A program made the translations under genes and the position numbers. A stretch of DNA of 64,000 bases from Diplocloster agilis. GTDB lineage: Bacteria; Bacillota; Clostridia; Lachnospirales; Lachnospiraceae. This document shows, piece after piece, positions 60,481-64,000 of the stretch; within the stretch, counting starts at the first letter, position 1, and every line of letters begins with the position of its first letter. The notes under the pieces were generated by a model. That model did not search any database, was not told the origin of the DNA, and was given only the letters and a program-made list of their open reading frames with translations. Location: contig NZ_JAHQCW010000013.1 in assembly GCF_019042275.1 (NCBI RefSeq), forward strand, positions 55,043-119,042. Direction: 5' to 3'.

Positions 60481-62886
60481 ATGGATAAAAAATGGCTGCC
60501 CAAAGGACTGACGCGGGCGGAGCGGACGGAGTTCTTAAATGGAAGAATGCGGGGAGTGAAGCCTGCCATCTGCGTGGAGCGGGCCAGGCTGGTTACGGAA
60601 AGCTACCGGCGGACAGAAGGAGAGCCTTATATTCTGCGGCGGGCAAAGGCGCTTAAGTACCTGCTGGAGCAGATGACTATATTTATCGATCAGGAGGAGC
60701 TGATCGTAGGAAATCATGCATCGAAGCCCAGGTGCGCCCCTGTATTTCCGGAATTTGGCATGTTCGACAGAAGGGAACTGGATCTGATGCCGGTGCGAAA
60801 GGTGGATACCCTTCAGATTACGGAGGAAGATAAAGAGTATCTGCTGAATGAGATTTTCCCTTATTGGAAAACCATCAATACGGGGGAGCGTTCCAAGTAT
60901 TATTTTGACCCCAGGATTCTGGAGGTGCTGGATTCCCCATACCGGGTATTTAATCCCTTAAGCCGTACCCGCAGCGGACACGGCCATTATCTGCCGGATG
61001 TACGAATGATCGTGCGCTTCGGGTTCTGCCGGGTGGAAACGCAGATCCGGCAGTATATGGAGCAGATGGATTACTGTGATCCGGAGTATGCGGAAAAAAT
61101 GCAGTTTTATCAGGCGGCCCTGATCTGCATCGAAGGGGTTAAGAGCTTTCAGCTTCGCTTTGCCGCTTTGGCATCGAAGATGGCGGAACAGGAGAAGGAT
61201 GACAGGAGGAGAAGGGAACTGGAACTGATCGCGGGAGTCTGCAGCCAGGTTCCGTATTATCCGGCCAGGAATTATCACGAAGCGGTACAGTCTTATTGGT
61301 TCGTGATGCTGATTGATTATTGCCATCAGAATGGCTCGTCGATCTCGGGCGGCCGGATCGACCAGCTTTTTCGGCCTTACTATGAGCGGGAGATACAGGA
61401 GGGGACCCTGACGCGGGAGGAAGCCAGGGAGATCCTGGAGGCCCTCTGGGTAAAACACAGCGATGTGATCAAGGCCGGGACGTATTCCAGCGTGCGCAAT
61501 AACGGAGGGTTCTCTACCGCCTGCAACGTGGTGGTGGGCGGACTGGATGAAAATGGAGAGAATGCGGTCTGCGATTTTACCTATGTGTGTCTGGACGCGG
61601 AAGAGTCGGTATTTAATTCGGAGCCAAATACCAGTATCCGCCTGTCTTCCAAGAATCCGGACGCATATGTGAAAAGGGTGATTGAAATTCTGGTGAAAAA
61701 GGAAGGCGGGAAGATGCCGTTTTTCAATGACGACCTGATTATCGAAGCCCTGGAAAAAGACGGCCTTACCCATGAAGAGGCTCTGGATTATGCGATCGTT
61801 GGATGTGTGGAGCCCACCGGTTACGGGAATACCATGGGCAGCACCAATGCGGGATTTTTTAACATTGCCAAATGCTTTGAACTGGCGCTGTTCGACGGGG
61901 TCTGCCAGATGTCAGGAGTGCAGATGGGCCCGAAAACCGGCAGTCTTGTGGATTTTGCAAGCTTTGATGAGCTGTTGAACGCTTTCCGGACACAGCTGGA
62001 TTATTTTGTATCCATGCTGGTGTGTTCCCTGAACTGCACGGAGAAGTTAATCGGTGACTATGGCCCTCACATTTTCAGCTCCCTGCTGCTGGACGGCTGT
62101 CTGGAAAATGGAAGGGACTGTACGAGAGGCGGGGCGAAGTATAATTATATCGGCGTGCAGGGCGTGGGCATCGCCGATGTGGGAGATTCCCTCGCCGCCA
62201 TAAAGAAGCTGGTCTATGAGGAGAAGCGGATTGACCGCCGCACACTGGCGGAGGCGCTTCAGAATGATTTCCGGGATCAGGAGGTTTTGCGGCAGATTCT
62301 GCTAAACCGTGCGCCGAAGTATGGAAACGACATCGATGAGGCGGATGACATGACCGCCTATGTGGGCAGGCTGTATTGCGACAGCGTGAACTGCAGAACA
62401 ACGGTGCGGGGCGGACGGTTCCGGGCTGGCCTGTTCTGCCTTTCCTCTAACACGCCGCTGGGACGGCAGGTGTGCGCGCTGCCAAGCGGCAGGCTGTCGG
62501 GGACTCCCCTGGGAGACGGAGGTATCTCACCCAAACACGGCATGGATACCCACGGCCCTACCGCCGCGGCCAGGTCGGTGGCAAAAGTTCTGCATACCCA
62601 GGCGTTAAACGGAGTGAATTATAATATGAAATTTCTCCCGTCCGTATTGAAAACGGAGGAAGACCGTCAGAAACTGGTCGATTTGATCCGTACCTATTTC
62701 GATCTGGGAGGGATGCATATTCAATTTAATATCCTGACCAGGGAAAAACTGCTGGACGCCCAGGCGCATCCGGACCGGCACAGAAGCCTGGTGTTACGGG
62801 TAGCGGGATACAGCGCGTTCTTTGTGGAGCTGGATAAAGACATCCAGGATGAAATCATCAGCAGAACCGTGCATGGAGGATGTTAG
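60481..62886 (+). CDS. Glycyl radical enzyme, PFL2/dehydratase-like, function unknown
   Basis: 801 residues, full length for the family. Cys442 and Glu444 in the motif GCVEPTGYG form the active-site thiyl radical and general-acid/base pair of dehydratase and lyase members; Gly776 in RVAGYSAFF carries the radical. Near residue 285 the loop reads NGSSISGGRIDQ. These features exclude classical pyruvate formate-lyase (two adjacent cysteines) and fit the glycerol/propanediol dehydratase, hydroxyproline dehydratase and arylacetate decarboxylase part of the family; the substrate cannot be assigned. No microcompartment genes are near. It is followed by its activase with 8 bp between. Confidence 0.9.
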   Translation: MDKKWLPKGLTRAERTEFLNGRMRGVKPAICVERARLVTESYRRTEGEPYILRRAKALKYLLEQMTIFIDQEELIVGNHASKPRCAPVFPEFGMFDRRELDLMPVRKVDTLQITEEDKEYLLNEIFPYWKTINTGERSKYYFDPRILEVLDSPYRVFNPLSRTRSGHGHYLPDVRMIVRFGFCRVETQIRQYMEQMDYCDPEYAEKMQFYQAALICIEGVKSFQLRFAALASKMAEQEKDDRRRRELELIAGVCSQVPYYPARNYHEAVQSYWFVMLIDYCHQNGSSISGGRIDQLFRPYYEREIQEGTLTREEAREILEALWVKHSDVIKAGTYSSVRNNGGFSTACNVVVGGLDENGENAVCDFTYVCLDAEESVFNSEPNTSIRLSSKNPDAYVKRVIEILVKKEGGKMPFFNDDLIIEALEKDGLTHEEALDYAIVGCVEPTGYGNTMGSTNAGFFNIAKCFELALFDGVCQMSGVQMGPKTGSLVDFASFDELLNAFRTQLDYFVSMLVCSLNCTEKLIGDYGPHIFSSLLLDGCLENGRDCTRGGAKYNYIGVQGVGIADVGDSLAAIKKLVYEEKRIDRRTLAEALQNDFRDQEVLRQILLNRAPKYGNDIDEADDMTAYVGRLYCDSVNCRTTVRGGRFRAGLFCLSSNTPLGRQVCALPSGRLSGTPLGDGGISPKHGMDTHGPTAAARSVAKVLHTQALNGVNYNMKFLPSVLKTEEDRQKLVDLIRTYFDLGGMHIQFNILTREKLLDAQAHPDRHRSLVLRVAGYSAFFVELDKDIQDEIISRTVHGGC

Positions 62887-62894
62887 GAGGAGCG

Positions 62895-63812
62895 ATGGAA
62901 GAGAGCAGAGGAAATGTGTTCGATATACAAAGATACAGCATTCACGATGGGGACGGCATCCGCACCGTAATCTTTTTGAAAGGATGTCCGCTGCGCTGCC
63001 GTTGGTGTTCCAACCCGGAATCCCAGAGCGGCGGGCCGCAGCTCTTTTATTCCCAGTCTCGGTGCATCCGGTGCCTCTCCTGTGTAAAAGCCTCGGCGGA
63101 CGGCGAGATTACGGCAGACGGCCGGGAGCCGGTGATCCATTGGCTAAAATGCGGCGGGGAGACAGCCTTAAAATTAGCCGAAGCCTGTCCGGCGGACGCC
63201 CTGCTCATCAAAGGCAGGGAGATGACCATAGAGGAGGTCATGCAGGTGATCCGAAGGGACCGCATGTTTTATGAAAGGAGCGGGGGCGGGGTTACGCTCT
63301 CCGGGGGAGAGCCGTTACTGCAGCCGGACTTTGCAAAAGGCCTGCTGAAAGCCTGCCGTCAGGAGGGTTTCTCCACCGCGGTCGAGACGACCGGCCATGT
63401 GCCCTGGGAAAATATATCCGGCATCCTTCCCTTTACGGATTTGTTCCTTTATGATTTTAAAAGCCCGGACCCGGATATTCATCGGGACTGGACCGGCGTG
63501 GATAATAAACGGATTCTTCAGAATCTACAACAGCTAAAAACAGCGGGGGCCAATATCCATGTCCGTATCCCGGTTATCCCAGGCATGAACGATCAGCCCG
63601 AAACTCTGCGTAAAATGGCCGGTATGCTGGATCGGCTGGGAATCGGGACCAGAAGCCTGCTGCCGTTTCACCAGTACGGCAGCGGAAAATACCGTTCCTG
63701 CGGCATGGCCTATTCCATGGAGGAAGTTCAACCGTTACCGGAAACGCGCATGGCGGAATTGGAAGAGGTATTTGCTGGTACTTCCCCGGGTTTGGGTATG
63801 CCCGCTGTTTAA
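62895..63812 (+). CDS. Glycyl radical enzyme activating enzyme (radical SAM)
   Basis: 305 residues. CPLRCRWC is the CX3CX2C motif for the radical-SAM [4Fe-4S] cluster; GGVTLSGGEPLLQ binds S-adenosylmethionine. Between them an insertion with CIRCLSC and later LKC and ACP could hold an additional, possibly single, ferredoxin-type cluster, fewer cysteines than the usual two-cluster insert. It generates the glycyl radical on the enzyme encoded just upstream. AGGAGG lies 4 bases before ATG 62895. The last few codons and the stop (63810-63812) lie inside the left edge of hairpin repeat copy E. Confidence 0.92.
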   Translation: MEESRGNVFDIQRYSIHDGDGIRTVIFLKGCPLRCRWCSNPESQSGGPQLFYSQSRCIRCLSCVKASADGEITADGREPVIHWLKCGGETALKLAEACPADALLIKGREMTIEEVMQVIRRDRMFYERSGGGVTLSGGEPLLQPDFAKGLLKACRQEGFSTAVETTGHVPWENISGILPFTDLFLYDFKSPDPDIHRDWTGVDNKRILQNLQQLKTAGANIHVRIPVIPGMNDQPETLRKMAGMLDRLGIGTRSLLPFHQYGSGKYRSCGMAYSMEEVQPLPETRMAELEEVFAGTSPGLGMPAV

Positions 63813-64000
63813 GGCAGGGGTGCGTGCCGGTGTCCCGGGATGCTCCGGGCAGCCGGATTCCTTTGTGTCTCCCCGGGAGCGCGGAGGGCTTGCGCTGGCA
63901 CCCGCTAAGTGAAATCGGAAAGCCGGGTTCAGGAACCGAGCCTATTCACCAGGAACACGTGATGTGTTCCCGGTTCAGAGGCTCTTGCCCGTCGGACGTG
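63796..64000 (+). repeat. Long hairpin repeat, copy E (cut by window end)
   Basis: Only the left arm and core are visible. It begins GTATGCCCGCTGTTTAAGGC, related to the outer end of copy A, passes CTTTGTGTCTCCCCGGGAGC and the conserved GCGCGGAGGGCTTGCGCTGG, and reaches the GTCGGACGTG tip hairpin as the window ends. Plus orientation, co-directional with the activase gene, whose stop codon it contains. Confidence 0.88.

Noticed and set aside
60481..62886. Pyruvate formate-lyase identity for the glycyl radical enzyme
   Set aside because: The active site has a single Cys followed by Val-Glu (GCVEP), not the Cys-Cys pair of pyruvate formate-lyase.
3467..64000. The hairpin repeats as a CRISPR array, integron or insertion sequence
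   Set aside because: There is no regular short repeat-spacer pattern, no cas or integrase gene, and no transposase frame in any copy.
1..64000. tRNA, rRNA, known riboswitches and phage genes
   Set aside because: No cloverleaf, rRNA-like block, recognisable riboswitch core or phage structural gene was seen by eye; a covariance-model scan would be needed to exclude weak cases.

Overview
The window reads as chromosomal DNA of an anaerobic gut Firmicute, most likely a Lachnospiraceae (Clostridium cluster XIVa) member. The signs are GGAGG-type ribosome binding sites before almost every gene, moderate GC, several lipoprotein-dependent CUT1 sugar ABC importers each paired with a glycosidase and an AraC-type or YesM-type regulator, a glycyl radical enzyme with its activase, and no rRNA, tRNA, phage or transposase genes. 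No taxonomic marker gene is present, so the genus is left open.

Layout. 1-8958 is an inverted duplication: two arms of 4363 bp, which appear identical, face each other across a 232-bp unique spacer (4364-4595). Each arm holds a GH3 glycosidase, an amidohydrolase, a long hairpin repeat and an orphan 151-residue gene. The left copy of the GH3 is cut by the window edge. 9379-12471 completes a minus-strand operon on the right arm (two permeases and a binding protein), with a divergent AraC regulator at 12806-13693. 13710-17545 is a minus-strand pair, a hybrid histidine kinase and an orphan binding protein. 17835-33304 is a long plus-strand sugar locus: importer, YesM/AraC two-component system, beta-xylosidase-like GH3, then two VOC proteins, two SDRs, a Gfo/Idh/MocA oxidoreductase, a split transketolase and a tartronate semialdehyde reductase. 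It encodes no recognisable kinase. A PIN/RelB-type toxin-antitoxin pair (33372-34084) lies between the last SDR gene and a truncated duplicate of it. 34837-43632 holds two FtsX/MacB-type ABC systems with a TetR regulator and an HlyD-type adaptor, followed by a MATE exporter. 45707-51794 is an alpha-galactosidase (GH27) importer locus with its AraC regulator. Then come rarA, a small ABC-2 exporter with a degenerate ATPase, a ZIP metal transporter, a BlaI/BlaR1-type pair, a small zincin and a DeoR regulator. The window ends with a glycyl radical enzyme and its activating enzyme (60481-63812).

The most unusual structure is a dispersed family of very long hairpins, 358 to about 595 bp, with copies at 3467-3824, 5135-5492, 45323-45696, 55771-56365 and 63796-window end. 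All share a conserved asymmetric core at the tip. The outer stems differ in sequence between copies but stay base-paired: ten paired substitutions separate the copies at 3467 and 45323. Four of the five sit 3' of a co-oriented gene, and one supplies the stop codon of its neighbour. I do not recognise this family.

How the genes work together: extracellular glycosides are captured by lipoprotein binding proteins, imported, cleaved by GH3 or GH27 enzymes and oxidised or rearranged by the long 26.8-33.3 kb cassette. AraC, YesM/AraC and DeoR regulators beside each locus presumably provide substrate-specific induction.
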